From Casimicrobiaceae bacterium (GTDB lineage Bacteria > Pseudomonadota > Gammaproteobacteria > Burkholderiales > Casimicrobiaceae), in contig JAPKHK010000002.1 in NCBI GenBank assembly GCA_026646885.1, positions 238,381 to 302,380 on the forward strand: a DNA stretch of 64,000 bases, written 5' to 3'. A model generated the notes under the pieces. That model saw nothing but the letters and a program-made list of their open reading frames with translations. It was not told the DNA's origin and made no database searches. The position numbers and the translations under genes are program-made. Below, piece after piece: positions 19,012 to 28,780 of this stretch; within the stretch, counting starts at the first letter, position 1, and every line of letters begins with the position of its first letter.

Positions 19012-19102
19012 GTGCATCTCCTAATCGGGTGGACTGACAAAACCACGTAGCTAAGTTGCCACCGCTAGCGACGCGGTTCAGTCCGATTACTAAAAATGGG
19101 CG

Positions 19103-20389
19103 TTACATGCGAGTTTGCGCTTCCTCGGGCACAACAAGCAAGCGCGGCGTTTGCGAAAAACCTACGGTACGCGCCTTCTTGATCACCTGGGGTTTGGTAT
19201 GGTCGAAAGCGTCGGCGTAATCGTTCACTTTCTTGAGTTGCGTCACATAGAGCTGAGTGAACATGCCCCCGCCGACATCGGGCATCTCCAGGGATTCTTC
19301 ATTTTCCGAGGCCGACACGATGACGATGCGCGTCGCTTTGGCGTCTTTGGCTTTGGCGGCGAGTTCCGAGATCGACTCACTGCTCGGGGCCGTCTTGTAC
19401 GCCACTTCCTGTTTGTATCGTGTTAGGGAGCGCGTGCGCGAAGGCAGGAAGCCGGGAACCTCGGTAAAGGTCTTGCCGCTGTAGCAGGTATCGAGCACGA
19501 GGACGGTGCGCACGTCCTTCAACACCATTTGCACGATGAATTGACCCATGTCTTCATCAGTGAGAGTGCTCGCCCGGTTGGTTACAGCCATGTCCAGCGA
19601 ATCGCCTTTGCTGCCCGCCTTCTTCTTGGGGAACTCGGTATCGTAGAGCACTACGTCAAACTTGCCCAAGGCGTTGGGTAGGCCGTGGCTGGCAATGAAG
19701 ATCACCACGGTATCGCCGGCCTCGGTCGTTTCCAGGAGGCGCCGCAGCGCCGCATGCACCGCTGGCGAATTGGCCTCTTCGTTGCGCAATAGAGTAATGT
19801 GGTCCGGTCTCACCTTGCCATCGGTGGCCAGCGTGTTGTAGAAGTCCTGCGCGTCCTTCGAGGCGAACTCCAATTGGTGCTTCTCGGGCAGATTTTTGAA
19901 CTTGCTGGCACCGATCACCAAGCCGTGGGTCAGCGGGCCGCGGCGGCGCTCGCCGCGGGGCGGTTCATTCTGCACGGGTTTTCGCGGGGGATCGGCTGGC
20001 TTGATCGCGGTTCTCTCTGGCGTTGCCGCGGGCGGCTTGCGCAGCATTTTTCCGACCGTGGACGCGAAGGCAGTGTCGAACCCCTTGAGGCGGTACTTGA
20101 TGTTGGTCGGCGTGGTGGGTGCCACGCGGCGCAACCCGAGAACTGCCCGTGCGGCGGAGAAGGCCGTTTCCACCTCTTCCCGATTTTCGTATTCACCGAC
20201 CAATGTGGCACGACCGTCGGCAGCACGCGTGATGTCCGCGCCCTTCAGATCCAAGGACTGAAAGGCGCGGCGGATTTCAGCCAGATCGGTGTTGCTGACC
20301 TCAAGCGCTTCGCGCCCTTGAGCCCACAATGGCGCGCTGACGACGGCCACCAGGACCGCCAGCCAGCGCAGGCCGCGGGCGCTTACCAT
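19103..20389 (-). CDS. Caspase-like protein with N-terminal BON-like domain
   Basis: 428 aa. Signal peptide (LAVLVAVVSAPLWAQG), an N-terminal region of about 90 aa with a BON-like pattern (LDLKGADITRAADGRATLVGEY), a Pro-rich linker, then a caspase p20-like domain: HGLVIGASKF, catalytic His in VIFIASHGLP and catalytic Cys in VLVLDTCYSG. It differs from the caspase encoded at 16119, so the locus has two distinct caspase-fold proteins. It starts 1 base after the SH3 lipoprotein stop. Confidence 0.83.
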   Translation of the reverse strand: MVSARGLRWLAVLVAVVSAPLWAQGREALEVSNTDLAEIRRAFQSLDLKGADITRAADGRATLVGEYENREEVETAFSAARAVLGLRRVAPTTPTNIKYRLKGFDTAFASTVGKMLRKPPAATPERTAIKPADPPRKPVQNEPPRGERRRGPLTHGLVIGASKFKNLPEKHQLEFASKDAQDFYNTLATDGKVRPDHITLLRNEEANSPAVHAALRRLLETTEAGDTVVIFIASHGLPNALGKFDVVLYDTEFPKKKAGSKGDSLDMAVTNRASTLTDEDMGQFIVQMVLKDVRTVLVLDTCYSGKTFTEVPGFLPSRTRSLTRYKQEVAYKTAPSSESISELAAKAKDAKATRIVIVSASENEESLEMPDVGGGMFTQLYVTQLKKVNDYADAFDHTKPQVIKKARTVGFSQTPRLLVVPEEAQTRM

Positions 20390-20390
20390 C

Positions 20391-21587
20391 TCACTTCTTC
20401 TCCGTCAGCTCGCGGGCAGCCAGCCAGCCGCTCATGCCTTTCTGGTTCTTGACCTTGACCCATTTCACCGCTTTGCCGCTCACTTTGATTTCAGTTTCGC
20501 CCTCGATGCGCACTTCTGTCTTCATCTGCAAGCTGCCGACGGACTTGCGCGGAGTCGCGGCCTGGTTGTAGAGCGTGACCGTGCGCTTGGTGACATGCGT
20601 AGCCGCGAAATCTTTGTCCGCCGCCTGAGTCTTGCCTGGTTCGCTGGCGATGGCGCGCGTTCCCACCCCAGCCGGCGCGGCGCTTGCCAGGCTGCCGCCG
20701 GCGGCGCTGAAGCGCTTGGGCCGATCCTGCGCGCGGAGCAGAGCGAAATCGACGTGGCGCGTCGCCTTCAGCTCGCCGACTTGCACGGTGAGTCGATAGC
20801 GCATGGGGACGGGCAAGGGCAGCGGCAGCTGTTTGCGCGGCGGAATCTGCAACTTGTGCCGGTAGGTGCCGCTCGGTCCCTGCTGGATGATCACGTCTTC
20901 CACGTAATCGTCCTTGCCTTCCTCGGCGATGGTCACCCAGTGCAACCGATCGCGGGGCATGTTGATCGCTTGCTCCAGGGGAATGGGCTGGCCCGAAGCA
21001 TCCAGTACTGGCTTGTCGCTGGCGTCGGCCAAAACCAGGCGATCGTCGTCCAGGGCCTTGAAGCGCACGATTTCGACCTTGTGCCGTAACTTCGCCTTGA
21101 TATCCTTCGCTGCGGGGTTGTCGTCACCATAGTTAAAGCTGAATTCCGGCACCGGCGGGCTTTCGTCGTTGCCTTCCACCTTGACGTCCAGGCGATCGAG
21201 CGCAAGGCCCTTGCGCCGTTGCGGCGGCGCGCTGGGGGTGCCGGCCGGGGCAGCGGGCTGTTGTGGGGGGGGCGCGACGACTTCCGAGGTCGAATACACG
21301 GCCGCGCATTTGCGCCAGGCGGTCATGCCGATCATCACGGTCGCCGCGATGCCGGCGGCGACGCCAACGGCGTTCGAAGTCCCGCGATGATCTGTGCCTT
21401 GCCGCGTGATCGCGGCGGCTAGCGCTCCGATGGCAATACCACCCACCGCCGCGAGCCCCAAGTTGGCGGCTATGCACTCGTCGAAACTCTTGAATGCCTT
21501 CTCCCCGGAAGGCATGTGGGTGCATGCGGCAACCTGGGCTACGATCAGCGACGCGGCGACACCACGACGAAGAACTTTCTCGGCCAT
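20391..21587 (-). CDS. Lipoprotein with glycine-zipper helices and C-terminal SH3-like domain
   Basis: About 398 aa. Lipoprotein signal with lipobox VAAC (MAEKVLRRG start). Two small-residue hydrophobic helices follow (GLAAVGGIAIGALAAAI and VGVAAGIAATVMIGM). A central beta-rich region resembles no family I can name. The C-terminus is SH3b-like (VRIEGETEIKVSG, WVKVKNQKGMSGWLAARE), often cell-wall binding. First gene of the leftward operon. Confidence 0.7.
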   Translation of the reverse strand: MAEKVLRRGVAASLIVAQVAACTHMPSGEKAFKSFDECIAANLGLAAVGGIAIGALAAAITRQGTDHRGTSNAVGVAAGIAATVMIGMTAWRKCAAVYSTSEVVAPPPQQPAAPAGTPSAPPQRRKGLALDRLDVKVEGNDESPPVPEFSFNYGDDNPAAKDIKAKLRHKVEIVRFKALDDDRLVLADASDKPVLDASGQPIPLEQAINMPRDRLHWVTIAEEGKDDYVEDVIIQQGPSGTYRHKLQIPPRKQLPLPLPVPMRYRLTVQVGELKATRHVDFALLRAQDRPKRFSAAGGSLASAAPAGVGTRAIASEPGKTQAADKDFAATHVTKRTVTLYNQAATPRKSVGSLQMKTEVRIEGETEIKVSGKAVKWVKVKNQKGMSGWLAARELTEKK

Positions 21588-21914
21588 CGGATAGGTCCCC
21601 CAAAAAAAAGCGCGGCGCCGCCAAGCCCGGCCGCCGTTTTCTTTACGTTGCAGATGCCATGCCAAAGTTCACTTGGCGCGGCGAGAGATTGGCAATTTAG
21701 CAGAACCTGGGCGGCTTTGGTATGGGCAGATTGCGCATTTTGGCGCTTCGGGCTGCAACCTCACACCGAGCTGGGTTATGCTTCCAGGGTTGGAAGAAGG
21801 GCAGGCCGGCAGAAGGTGCGCATCCTATATGCGCTGCGCCGCGGCGGGATCCAGTTGCGGTAGGGGAGGTTCCGTGGCCGCTTTGCCCGACTTCAGCCCG
21901 GAGGACGATTCATT
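21588..21914. promoter_or_regulatory. Divergent intergenic region between SH3 lipoprotein and glpK
   Basis: 327 bases without a credible gene. It must carry promoters in both directions, but I see no confident -35/-10 pair and no Dnr box. An A8 tract lies at about 21603-21610 near the leftward gene. Confidence 0.4.
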
Positions 21915-23426
21915 ATGAGGTATCTGCTGGCCCTGGATCAGGGCACGACCAGTTCTCGCGCCATTGTTTTCGATGAGGATGCCAAAATCGTGGCAAGCGC
22001 GCAGCGCGAGCTTACCCAGCATTTTCCGAAGCCGGGCTGGGTCGAGCACGACCCGCGCGAGATTTGGGAGACGCAAACCTCGGTGCTGCGAGAGGCGGTG
22101 CGGGTCGCTGACATCCAGGCGCGCGACATCGCCGCCATCGGCATTACCAACCAGCGCGAGACCACGGTGTTATGGGATCGGGCCAGCGGCGAGCCGCTTG
22201 CTCCGGCCATTGTCTGGCAGGACCGACGGACCGCTGACCGCTGTGAGGCGCTCAAGGCGGCAGGGCATGAGGCGATCTACCGTGATCGTACCGGCTTGGT
22301 GCTCGATCCATACTTCTCCGGCACGAAGCTCGCCTGGCTGCTGGAAGAAATTCCCGGGGCACGCGCGCGCGCTTGCCGAGGCGAACTCGCGTTCGGCACG
22401 GTCGACAGTTGGCTGGTGTGGAAGCTCACCGCCGGCAAGCTGCATCTGACCGATGTGACCAACGCGTCACGCACTTTGCTCTTCAACATTCATCGTGGCG
22501 ACTGGGACGACGATCTGCTTGCGATTCTGGACATCCCCCGCGCGGTGCTGCCTACCGTCTGCCCTTCGAGCATGCCCTACGGGTACTGCTCCGCGGACAT
22601 CTTGGGGACTCCGGTGTTGATCGGCGGAATCGCCGGCGATCAGCAGGCGGCTCTGTTCGGTCAGGCCTGCCATGCGCCGGGCATGGCCAAGAACACCTAT
22701 GGCACGGGCTGCTTCCTCTTGCTACAGACCGGCGCAACCGCCTATCACTCGCGCCATGGGCTGCTGACTACCCGGGCCGCCGAGCTACCCGGCGCGCCGT
22801 GCTTTGCTTTGGAGGGCAGCGTCTTCATTGGCGGGGCGGTCGTGCAATGGCTGCGTGATGGCCTTGGAATCGTTCGGCAGGCGAGTGACATCGAAGCTCT
22901 CGCTGGCAGCGTGACCGACAGCGATGGTGTTTTCTTCGTTCCAGCTTTTGCTGGATTGGGTTCCCCTTACTGGGACCCTTATGCCCGCGGTGGCGTCTTC
23001 GGTTTGCATCGCGGCAGCACGGCCGCGCATTTGGCGCGCGCTGCATTGGAAGCCATTGCTTTTCAGTCTGCCGAGGTACTATTTGCCATGCAGGCCGATG
23101 CGCAATGTGCCCTGCGCGAATTGCGGGTGGACGGCGGCGCGACTGCCAACGACCTCTTGATGCAGATCCAGGCCGACCTTCTGGGCGTCCCGGTGCTGCG
23201 CCCCGAAGTCATCGAGACCACCGCGCTGGGCGCGGCCTATCTGGCGGGCCTCGCCGCGGGGGTATGGACGGGAAGCGATGCCATCGCGGCGCAGTGGCGG
23301 GTCGCCAAGCGCTTCGAACCCCGCATTTGCGCCGACGAGCGCGCGGCGCGCCTCACCGGCTGGCGCCGCGCGGTGGAGCGCGTGCGCGGCTGGGCCAAAA
23401 CGGAGCCCAGTACTTCGCTCGGCTAG
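21915..23426 (+). CDS. glpK: Glycerol kinase
   Basis: 503 aa, the standard length. Phosphorylates glycerol to sn-glycerol 3-phosphate using ATP. FGGY-family motifs are [38 protein letters not shown] and [21 protein letters not shown] precedes the ATG. No glpF, glpD or glpR is adjacent. Its stop overlaps the end of the convergent permease gene by 4 bases. Confidence 0.95.
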   Translation: MRYLLALDQGTTSSRAIVFDEDAKIVASAQRELTQHFPKPGWVEHDPREIWETQTSVLREAVRVADIQARDIAAIGITNQRETTVLWDRASGEPLAPAIVWQDRRTADRCEALKAAGHEAIYRDRTGLVLDPYFSGTKLAWLLEEIPGARARACRGELAFGTVDSWLVWKLTAGKLHLTDVTNASRTLLFNIHRGDWDDDLLAILDIPRAVLPTVCPSSMPYGYCSADILGTPVLIGGIAGDQQAALFGQACHAPGMAKNTYGTGCFLLLQTGATAYHSRHGLLTTRAAELPGAPCFALEGSVFIGGAVVQWLRDGLGIVRQASDIEALAGSVTDSDGVFFVPAFAGLGSPYWDPYARGGVFGLHRGSTAAHLARAALEAIAFQSAEVLFAMQADAQCALRELRVDGGATANDLLMQIQADLLGVPVLRPEVIETTALGAAYLAGLAAGVWTGSDAIAAQWRVAKRFEPRICADERAARLTGWRRAVERVRGWAKTEPSTSLG

Positions 23427-24526
23427 ATCGGTCCCTGGAGATCCCGGCTCTCGGCAATATTCCTTTCGCCCGCGGCAATCCACTCGTGGATCAGCCGCTG
23501 GCCGACGGCAAGCAGAGTCGGCCCGATGAAAACGCCGATGAACCCGAATGCGGCGGCGCCGCCGAGAACCCCCAAGAAGACGAAGAGGATCGGCAAATCG
23601 CTGCCTCGGCTCATGAGCACGGGTTTGAGGAAGTTGTCGACGCTGGAAACCACCAGGGCGCCCCAAAGGACCAGAAATATCGCCCAGCCGGTGGCGCCCT
23701 GGTAAAACAGCCAGCCGGCTGCTGGTAACCAGAGAAGCACCGGCCCCATCGGGATTGGGGAGAGGAAGAAAGTGGCGATGCCCAGGAGCGTGGCGGCGGG
23801 CACCCCAGCCATCCAGAAGCCGATGGCGGCGAGTACGCCCTGCCCGAGGGCGGCCCCGAGTATGCCGTAGACTACGCTGCGCACGGTTCCAGCGGCCACA
23901 CGCAAGAGGTGGCGGGCCTTGTCGCCACCAAGATGAGCCACCGCGGAATCGAGGCGGCGAGCGGCCAGTTCGCCGTCCCGATAGATGAAAAAGGCGATCA
24001 GTATCGACAAGCTGATCTGCGCCACGCCGTGCCCGAGCGTTACGCCACTGGCGACAAGAAAGCTGCGCACGGCCGGCAGCGTCTTCTTCAGCTCCTCGAG
24101 CAAGTGGCCGCTGTCGTGAGCGAGATCGTTCCAATAGGCCGCCAGGCGCTCGCCGATCCAAGGCAGTCCGGCAATCCAGGCCGGTACGTCGGGCAGGCCT
24201 GTCTTCAGGCGGGTTTGGATCATTTCCGTCAAAACCACGATATCGTCGGCCAAGGTGATCACGGCAACGACCAGTGGCGCCAGCAGTACCAGGGTGATCG
24301 CCAGAGTCATGGCGAGCGCCGCTCCGCTGGGCGAATCGCGCAACCAGGACTTGGCGCGGTTGCGTAGCGGCCAGGTGGTGTAGGCGAGGATCAGCGCCCA
24401 CAGCGTGGCGATCAGGAAGGGCTGCAGCACCAGATAGCAGCCCATGATGAGTAGCACCAAGGCCGTGGCCGAAAGCGCGATTTGGTAGCCGCGTGCGCCA
24501 AGCGGCGCGGATTTGGGTCTAGGCAT
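23423..24526 (-). CDS. AI-2E family transporter (polytopic permease)
   Basis: 367 aa with about eight predicted transmembrane segments. It has the AI-2E family shape: paired N-terminal helices, a large loop, then helix pairs including a [20 protein letters not shown] segment and the C-terminal [16 protein letters not shown]. Family members include Na+/H+ antiporters and putative AI-2 exporters; substrate cannot be read from sequence. The start overlaps the end of the Dnr-like gene by 8 bases, so the two are coupled. Confidence 0.82.
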   Translation of the reverse strand: MPRPKSAPLGARGYQIALSATALVLLIMGCYLVLQPFLIATLWALILAYTTWPLRNRAKSWLRDSPSGAALAMTLAITLVLLAPLVVAVITLADDIVVLTEMIQTRLKTGLPDVPAWIAGLPWIGERLAAYWNDLAHDSGHLLEELKKTLPAVRSFLVASGVTLGHGVAQISLSILIAFFIYRDGELAARRLDSAVAHLGGDKARHLLRVAAGTVRSVVYGILGAALGQGVLAAIGFWMAGVPAATLLGIATFFLSPIPMGPVLLWLPAAGWLFYQGATGWAIFLVLWGALVVSSVDNFLKPVLMSRGSDLPILFVFLGVLGGAAAFGFIGVFIGPTLLAVGQRLIHEWIAAGERNIAESRDLQGPI

Positions 24527-25205
24527 TTTCGGCTGCCAATCTGGAGAAGTCAGGAACGTGAATGTGCCGGCCCTGCACCCTTATGAGGCCGTCTTCGCTC
24601 AAGCCGTGAAGCACGCGGGAGAGCGTTTCCGGCGTGAGATTGAGTCGCGACGCAATCACCGTCTTGCTGGTTGGCAGGCAAATCTCCGCGCCGCGGAGGC
24701 TCCGCGCTTCGGCCCGTTGCAGCAGGTAGGCCACGAGCCGTTGGCGCGCGCTCTGCAGCGTGTACGCCTCGACATCGTGAATCAGGCTGTGCAGTCGCAT
24801 GCTCATGCCTGCCAGCATTTTGCGGGCGAGGCGCGGATCGCGCGCCATTGCGGCGAAAAGCACTGCCTTGGATATGTGCACGGCGCTCCCCTCGGTGAGC
24901 GCCTGCGCGAAGACGGGGTAGGGCGCGTCCATGAACATCACCGCCTCGCCAAAGCTCTGTCCTGGACCCATGATCTCCAGCACCTTTTCTCCGCCTTGCT
25001 GGGAAGGCAGCGCCAGCTTGATCTGGCCGCGAATGATGCTAAAGAACCCAGTACTCGGATCACCCTTGGAAAACAAGATCTCGCTCCTCTTGAAGACGAC
25101 TTCGCGGGCGCCTCGCTGGAGCGCTTCAATCTCTCCGGCATCGAGCTGCCGGCAAAGTGGCAGGCTGGTGATGGCAATCTGCAGGTGCGATATGGGCTCG
25201 GGCAT
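24519..25205 (-). CDS. dnr: Crp/Fnr-family regulator, Dnr type
   Basis: About 228 aa. Cyclic-nucleotide-binding-fold sensor (GQIKLALPSQQGGEKVLEIM, FGEAVMFMDAPYP), dimerisation helix, then a C-terminal helix-turn-helix with recognition helix NLTPETLSRVLHGL. The E-T-x-S-R pattern is that of FNR/Dnr proteins reading TTGAT half-sites. There are no N-terminal Fe-S cysteines, so it is Dnr/Nnr-like (heme/NO sensing in known members) rather than FNR. It is divergent from nirS1 with a Dnr box between them. The start MPEPISHLQ gives a normal length. Confidence 0.85.
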   Translation of the reverse strand: MPEPISHLQIAITSLPLCRQLDAGEIEALQRGAREVVFKRSEILFSKGDPSTGFFSIIRGQIKLALPSQQGGEKVLEIMGPGQSFGEAVMFMDAPYPVFAQALTEGSAVHISKAVLFAAMARDPRLARKMLAGMSMRLHSLIHDVEAYTLQSARQRLVAYLLQRAEARSLRGAEICLPTSKTVIASRLNLTPETLSRVLHGLSEDGLIRVQGRHIHVPDFSRLAAENA

Positions 25206-25287
25206 GGCCGCGTGACAGTTCTCGTGACAGGGCGCCGGGCGAAGATTGTAGCATCGGCGCGGACACCGGCAGCTTTCCGCGGTGTTT

Positions 25288-25301
25288 TTGACGATCGTCA
25301 A
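25288..25301. promoter_or_regulatory. Dnr/FNR-type box between dnr and nirS1
   Basis: TTGACGATCGTCAA, a perfect palindrome fitting TTGAY-N4-RTCAA. Its centre is about 98 bases upstream of the nirS1 ATG and about 89 upstream of the dnr start, so it could serve either. A leftward TACAAT hexamer at 25245-25250 could be a dnr -10. Confidence 0.75.
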
Positions 25302-25392
25302 CATGGCCGGGCGCCCGCTCGCGGAAACTCCAAGCACGTCAACGTAGATGTTTCTTCTTGATCGCAGATCTCGTCCGAAGAGGGGGTTGTCT

Positions 25393-27099
25393 ATGAGTAA
25401 TCGTCGTTTTTCCCGCAGCATCGGTGCCCTGGCCGGTGCGCTTGCATTGGCGGGTACCGCCAATTTGGCGCAGGCCCAGCAGGCCGCTCCCGGAACCGCA
25501 CCCGTGATGACGGCGCAAGAGAAGGAGCTCGGCAAGAAGATCTACTTCGAGCGCTGTGCCGGCTGCCACGGAGTACTGCGCAAGGGCGCAACGGGCAAGA
25601 ACCTCGAGCCGCACTGGACTAAGAAGCTGCCCGATGGCACCACCCAAGAAGGCGGCACGCTGAAGCTCGGTACCGCGCGTCTGGACAAGATCATCGGCAT
25701 GGGCACCGAAGGCGGCATGGTGAACTATGACGACATCCTCACCAAAGAGGAAATCGACATCATGGCCCGCTACATCCAGCAGGTGCCGGACATTCCGCCC
25801 GAGTTCAGCCTCAAGGACATGGAGGCTTCCTGGAAGCTCCTGGTGCCCGTCGACAAGCGGCCCAAGCAGCCAATGCATAAGATCAATTTAAAGAATGTCT
25901 TTGCCGTCACCTTTCGCGATAGCGGCGAGCTGGCGCTGATCGATGGTGACACCAAGAAGATTTGGCAGATCCTGAAGACCGGTTACGCTGTGCACATTTC
26001 ACGGCTTTCTGCCTCGGGTCGCTACGTTTACACCGTCGGGCGTGATGGTTTGGTCACGCTGATCGACTTGTGGTTCGAGACGCCCACTACCGTGGCGACT
26101 ATCAAGATGGGTTCCGATGCGCGCTCGGTGGACACCTCCAAGTTCAAGGGCTTCGAAGACAAATACCTGATCGGAGGCTCATATTGGCCGCCGCAGTATT
26201 CGATCATGCAAGGCGACACTCTGAAGCCCCTGAAAGTAGTTTCTACCCGCGGCATGACGGTCGACGGCGAATATCACCCCGAGCCGCGCGTGGCCTCGAT
26301 CGTTTCTTCCCACATCAAGCCCGAATGGGTGGTGAACATCAAGGAGACAGGCCAGATTCTGTTGGTCGATTACAGCGACATCAAGAACTTGAAGTCCACC
26401 ACCATCGAATCGGCTAAGTTCCTGCATGACGGCGGCTGGGATGCGTCGAAGCGCTACTTCCTGGTGGCCGCAAACGCCTCGCACAAGGTCGCGGCGGTCG
26501 ATACCAAGACCGGCAAGCTGGCGGCCCTGGTCGACACCAAGAAGATTCCGCACCCCGGTCGTGGTGCCAACTTCGTGCATCCCAAGTTTGGTCCGGTGTG
26601 GGCCACGGGGCACTTGGGCGATGCGGTGGTGTCGCTGATCTCGACGCCGTCCGAGAAGAAAGAGTTCGCCAAGTTCAAGGGCAACAACTGGAAAGTGGTC
26701 GAGGAACTGAAGATGCCGGGCGCGGGCAATTTGTTTGTGAAAACTCATCCCAAGTCCAAGCATCTGTGGGCTGATTTGCCGATGAATCCCGAGCGCGAGA
26801 ACGCCGAAGCAGTGTACGTGTTCAACATGAGCGACCTCGCCAAGCCGCCTGTCAAGATCGACGTGGCCAAGGACTCTGGCCTTCCCGAGACCAAAGCGCT
26901 GCGTCGCGCAGTCCATCCCGAGTTCAATCAGCATGGCGACGAGGTCTGGATATCGCTGTGGGGGGGCAAGACCAACCAGTCGGCGATCGTGGTCTATGAC
27001 GACAAAACATTGAAGGTCAAGAAGGTGATCACCGATGCGAAGATGATCACTCCGACGGGCAAATTCAACGTTTATAACACGCAGTTTGACATTTATTGA
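25393..27099 (+). CDS. nirS: Cytochrome cd1 nitrite reductase, divergent paralog 1
   Basis: 568 aa. Periplasmic NO-forming nitrite reductase. Signal peptide (TANLAQAQ), N-terminal cytochrome c domain with CAGCH, then the eight-bladed heme d1 propeller. The His-containing segments EYHPEPRVA and FLHDGGWD, which hold the two d1-pocket histidines in studied NirS proteins, are both present. Relative to paralog 2 the C-terminal third diverges (MPGAGNLFVKTHPKS in place of the GQGGGS form). It heads a group with nirT, a heme protein and a cupredoxin. AGGGGG precedes the ATG. Confidence 0.92.
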   Translation: MSNRRFSRSIGALAGALALAGTANLAQAQQAAPGTAPVMTAQEKELGKKIYFERCAGCHGVLRKGATGKNLEPHWTKKLPDGTTQEGGTLKLGTARLDKIIGMGTEGGMVNYDDILTKEEIDIMARYIQQVPDIPPEFSLKDMEASWKLLVPVDKRPKQPMHKINLKNVFAVTFRDSGELALIDGDTKKIWQILKTGYAVHISRLSASGRYVYTVGRDGLVTLIDLWFETPTTVATIKMGSDARSVDTSKFKGFEDKYLIGGSYWPPQYSIMQGDTLKPLKVVSTRGMTVDGEYHPEPRVASIVSSHIKPEWVVNIKETGQILLVDYSDIKNLKSTTIESAKFLHDGGWDASKRYFLVAANASHKVAAVDTKTGKLAALVDTKKIPHPGRGANFVHPKFGPVWATGHLGDAVVSLISTPSEKKEFAKFKGNNWKVVEELKMPGAGNLFVKTHPKSKHLWADLPMNPERENAEAVYVFNMSDLAKPPVKIDVAKDSGLPETKALRRAVHPEFNQHGDEVWISLWGGKTNQSAIVVYDDKTLKVKKVITDAKMITPTGKFNVYNTQFDIY

Positions 27100-27108
27100 G
27101 TGATGCGA

Positions 27109-27137
27109 TCCGGCCCGCGGCAAGGCCGCGGGCCGGA
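27109..27137 (+). other. Perfect GC-rich hairpin after nirS1
   Basis: Stem of at least 12 pairs, CCGGCCCGCGGC with its complement, around an AAG loop, 10 bases after the stop. No T-run follows, so it is more likely an mRNA 3'-end stabiliser or a weak pause than a true terminator; nirT begins 53 bases later. Confidence 0.55.
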
Positions 27138-27189
27138 ATGATGGCGCAGTGCGGTTTTTTGCGGGGCGCCGCCTCTATGGGAAGCACCA

Positions 27190-27789
27190 ATGACGTCTCA
27201 ACCAACTCAGGATTCTCCGCCCAGCCTTTGGCGCAGGCTGCGCAGTCCCAGTGCGAAGTTCTCGCTGTTGACCCTTCTGCTCGTGGGCTTTGTGGGTGGC
27301 ATCTTCTTCTGGGGTGGGTTCCACACCATCGTCGAAGCTACCAACACCGAGGCGTTTTGCATTGGCTGTCATGAGATGCACGACAACGTCTACCAGGAAT
27401 ACAAAAAGACCATTCATTATACGAATCGCACCGGGGTGCGGGCGGTGTGCGCCGATTGCCATGTTCCCAAGGAATGGGGACCGAAGATGATCCGCAAGAT
27501 CCAGGCGACTCGCGAGCTCTATGGCAAGGTCACCGGATCTATCGACACCCGCGAGAAGTTCGAAGCCAAGCGCCTGCAACTCGCTGAGCGCGAGTGGAAG
27601 CGCATGAAGGGCAACAACTCACTGGAGTGTCGCAACTGCCACAGCCTGGTGAGCATGGATTCGGAGAAACAGAAGCCGCGCGCCCGCAAGTCGCATGAAT
27701 TGGCGATCAAGAACAACGAGACCTGCATCGACTGTCACAAGGGCATCGCGCACCAAAAGCCTCAAGGCATGAAAGAGGACGACGAATAG
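27190..27789 (+). CDS. nirT: NapC/NirT-family tetraheme c-type cytochrome
   Basis: 199 aa. N-terminal membrane anchor (FSLLTLLLVGFVGGIFFWGG) and four CxxCH heme sites: CIGCH, CADCH, CRNCH and CIDCH. Such proteins oxidise membrane quinol and pass electrons to periplasmic reductases. The position directly after nirS1 favours NirT, the quinol-to-NirS donor, over NapC. Confidence 0.92.
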   Translation: MTSQPTQDSPPSLWRRLRSPSAKFSLLTLLLVGFVGGIFFWGGFHTIVEATNTEAFCIGCHEMHDNVYQEYKKTIHYTNRTGVRAVCADCHVPKEWGPKMIRKIQATRELYGKVTGSIDTREKFEAKRLQLAEREWKRMKGNNSLECRNCHSLVSMDSEKQKPRARKSHELAIKNNETCIDCHKGIAHQKPQGMKEDDE

Positions 27790-27843
27790 GGCTGCGCCAG
27801 CGCGCACGCATCAAGGTAAACCGCATACGCACAGGAGCCGATC

Positions 27844-28710
27844 ATGTTGAAAACCACTTTGTCGACCGCCCTCGGCGCAGCGCTAGTGTGGGGCATCACC
27901 CCCGCGCTAGCCGCTCCCGATTGGGGCAAGGTGCCGGCGAAGACCATCACCGTCTTCTACCCCGGCGTGTCGCCAATCGAATGGATCACCAAGGGCACCG
28001 AGCACGGCGGCGCGCGTGGCCTGAAGAAGGGCGAAACTTGCGCCGGCTGTCACGACGAAGAGGCCGCCGACATGGGCAAGAAGATGGTGACCGGGCAGAA
28101 GATAGAACCCAAGCCGATCAAAGGCAAGGCCGCGGCGATTCCGGTGAAGGTCCAAGCCGTGCATGACGGCATCCATCTGTACTTGCGGTTCACTTGGAAG
28201 CAGCCCGTCGGAGGCGCCGAGAAGATGGACAAGGACAACGCCGTCAAGCTGGCGGCGATGTTCGAAGACGGCAAGATCGAACGCGCCAGCCTTTCTGGAT
28301 GCTGGGAAACCTGCCATCAGGACGCCCGCACCATGCCCGAGGGCAAGGACGACAAGAAAACGAAGTACGTCGCCAGTGGTGATCTCAAGGCCGGCAAGTT
28401 CTATGACCTGATTCAGTGGACTAGCAAAGGCGCCAAGCACGACGGCTACGTTGCCGACAAGCGGGTGATGGACGGCGGCAAAGCGTTGCTCGAAGCCAAG
28501 GGCGAAAAGAAGGGCGACGAATGGATAGTCACTTTCACCCGCAAGCTTGCCGGTGGCGGCGACGGTGATATCGCCATGGCTGCGGGCAAAACCTACAGCT
28601 TCGGTTTTGCCATTCACGACGACCATACCAGCGGGCGTTTCCACCATGTCTCTTTGGGCTACACCCTCGGTATCGACGCCAAGGCCGACGTGACTGCTGC
28701 CAAACAATAG
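27844..28710 (+). CDS. Periplasmic heme protein with ethylbenzene-dehydrogenase-gamma-like domain (NirB position)
   Basis: 288 aa. Signal peptide ending ITPALAAP. One standard c-heme site (ETCAGCHDE) and a second written CWETCH, a C-x3-C-H spacing. The rest resembles the heme-binding domain of ethylbenzene/DMSO dehydrogenase gamma subunits and cytochrome c-552-type proteins (VQAVHDGIHLYLRFTWKQP). A di-heme cytochrome follows nirT in the classical nirSTB order, so it may relay electrons to NirS. An AGGAG ribosome-binding site precedes the ATG. Confidence 0.78.
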   Translation: MLKTTLSTALGAALVWGITPALAAPDWGKVPAKTITVFYPGVSPIEWITKGTEHGGARGLKKGETCAGCHDEEAADMGKKMVTGQKIEPKPIKGKAAAIPVKVQAVHDGIHLYLRFTWKQPVGGAEKMDKDNAVKLAAMFEDGKIERASLSGCWETCHQDARTMPEGKDDKKTKYVASGDLKAGKFYDLIQWTSKGAKHDGYVADKRVMDGGKALLEAKGEKKGDEWIVTFTRKLAGGGDGDIAMAAGKTYSFGFAIHDDHTSGRFHHVSLGYTLGIDAKADVTAAKQ

Positions 28711-28780
28711 CCAAGTGCATTTTGTCGCCAGGCAAGACGAGGCGCTTGCTGAACGGTGTGGCTTTGCGGTAACTGCCGAC

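Noticed and set aside
25393-27099. nirS1 as a decaying duplicate
   Set aside because: The frame is full length with signal peptide, heme site, both d1-pocket His segments and its own Dnr box; divergence looks functional.
27109-27137. Intrinsic terminator after nirS1
   Set aside because: The stem is strong, but no T-run follows, so it is kept as a hairpin rather than a terminator.
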